From Planctomycetaceae bacterium (lineage in GTDB: Bacteria > Planctomycetota > Planctomycetia > Pirellulales > Pirellulaceae), in NCBI GenBank assembly GCA_002702965.1, contig PADE01000289.1, positions 9,634 to 16,413 of the forward strand: a stretch of DNA of 6,780 nucleotides. The letters run 5' to 3'. Positions 5,968 to 6,780 of the stretch are shown here, in pieces. The first letter of the stretch is position 1; each line of letters starts with the position of its first letter. Under the pieces are notes generated by a model that ran no database searches, was not told the origin of the DNA, and saw only the letters and a list, made by a program, of their open reading frames with translations. The position numbers and the translations under genes are program-made.

Positions 5968-6780
5968 TCATAAATTCAGGAAGTACTCTGGAATAGAAAT
6001 GAAGTACTTCAAATTGACCGTCCAACGCAGCACCATCTTCACTGGCAACAAAGCCATCAATAAAATCAGATTGGCGATAACCATATAGCGCATGAATCCG
6101 GCCCGTAAAAACAACTCCTTCATGTCGACAACCAGCCACTTTTTCAGGCCTAAGTCCTCCATCCACTTGCAGCCCAGCACCATCGCCGGTGGCAGCGCGA
6201 CAAAATAGAGAAACACACACACAAAACCGGGTGATTCCCGCAACACGATATACCCCAAGGAGACGAATCCCGAGGACCCTTCGGGCGCGCTGGGCCGTGG
6301 CAAATGCAGCGCCCAAACCCAAAAATACTCCGACAGATCGACGTTGTTCAACGCCTCCACTTTGTGGGCATCCCAGGTTTCGTAAAGTCCAAAGAAGTTC
6401 CAGTTGGGACCGCGCATAAAGGTCCCCATCACGATCAACGTCACCCACAGCACCAGAAACCCAAACTGAAACGTGACGTAGGCAAACTTACGCTCGGCAA
6501 TCGTATAGTAACCTTGACCCTGCTTGTTGAAATCGATGTAGGGGATCGCCATCAGCCCGAAGATGACGACGCTCGGCAAAACCACGCCGGCCATCCAGGG
6601 ATCGTAGTAGACGAGCATCTCCTGCAAGCCCAGGAAGTACCACGGAGCCTTGGACGGATTGGGGGTCTTGACGGTGCTCGCCGCTTCCTCCAGCGGTGCC
6701 TGTAGGAGGATTCCCCAAACCAGCAGCAGCGCCGTCACAGCCACCATGCAAATTAGCTCGGTGTAGACCAGGTCGGGCCA
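5968..6780 (-). CDS. Cytochrome b / subunit IV-like C-terminal part of a bc-type quinol oxidoreductase, 5' end outside window
   Basis: The frame enters at the right edge (first visible residues WPDLVYTELICM) and ends at TGA 5968-5970, giving 270 visible residues. The ATG at 6747 is an internal Met, because the frame and the family-like sequence continue upstream of it. The stretch NPSKAPWYFLGLQEML (visible residues 41-56) matches the Qo-site ef-loop region of cytochrome b C-terminal domains, with APWY (45-48) in place of the usual PEWY. About five hydrophobic helices are visible: about 9-26, 63-82, a third before GTFMRGPNW, one around SPGFVCVFLYFVALPPAMVLG, and one near the C-terminus (FMRYMVIANLILLMALLP). 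Subunit IV of b6f has three, so the C-terminus is extended. The product should sit in the cytoplasmic membrane and help form the quinol oxidation site, passing electrons to a Rieske protein (not in the window) and then to the octahaem cytochrome. Whether it is a separate subunit IV or a full-length cytochrome b cannot be told from this window. Confidence 0.88.
   Translation of the reverse strand, partial: WPDLVYTELICMVAVTALLLVWGILLQAPLEEAASTVKTPNPSKAPWYFLGLQEMLVYYDPWMAGVVLPSVVIFGLMAIPYIDFNKQGQGYYTIAERKFAYVTFQFGFLVLWVTLIVMGTFMRGPNWNFFGLYETWDAHKVEALNNVDLSEYFWVWALHLPRPSAPEGSSGFVSLGYIVLRESPGFVCVFLYFVALPPAMVLGCKWMEDLGLKKWLVVDMKELFLRAGFMRYMVIANLILLMALLPVKMVLRWTVNLKYFISIPEYFLNL

Noticed and set aside
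6745..6747. ATG at 6747 as the true start of the cytochrome b gene
   Set aside because: The frame stays open to the window edge with family-like sequence (WPDLVYTELIC), and no Shine-Dalgarno site precedes this ATG, so the protein begins outside the window.

Overview
The window looks like part of a respiratory-chain operon from a Planctomycetota-type bacterium. That assignment is an inference. It rests on a GC-rich sequence, a menaquinone-style cytochrome b C-terminal half, a giant multihaem cytochrome c placed straight after it, and a periplasmic cupredoxin of a kind I associate with planctomycetes. No database search was possible. All three genes lie on the minus strand, so the operon reads from right to left.

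Layout in transcription order. (1) 6780-5968 is the C-terminal part of a cytochrome b / subunit IV protein of a bc-type quinol oxidoreductase; its 5' end is outside the window. (2) 5967-5888 is an 80-nt gap with GC-rich palindromes. (3) 5887-1022 encodes a 1621-residue membrane-anchored c-type cytochrome with eight CxxCH sites, a PDZ-like domain, two coiled-coil segments, an acidic Ser/Glu repeat and a His-rich loop. (4) 1021-747 is a 275-nt non-coding stretch with a perfect 10-bp inverted repeat enclosing a second palindrome. (5) 746-1 is a secreted type-1 copper protein, complete except for its last residues, which run off the left edge.

How they may work together (inference). The cytochrome b part oxidises membrane quinol. 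The giant octahaem protein sits where cytochrome c1 or f would be and could carry electrons outward along a chain of haems. The cupredoxin could be a soluble plastocyanin-like acceptor or a fixed copper relay. The 275-nt gap and a strong Shine-Dalgarno sequence suggest the cupredoxin has its own translational, and perhaps transcriptional, control.

The most unusual object is the octahaem protein. All 16 cysteines I can find belong to haem motifs. Five of the haems (4-8) sit in class-I-like modules, each with a downstream Met-Pro motif. The first three are in a His-rich region of another type, split by the PDZ-like domain. The long open frames on the plus strand are shadows of these genes.
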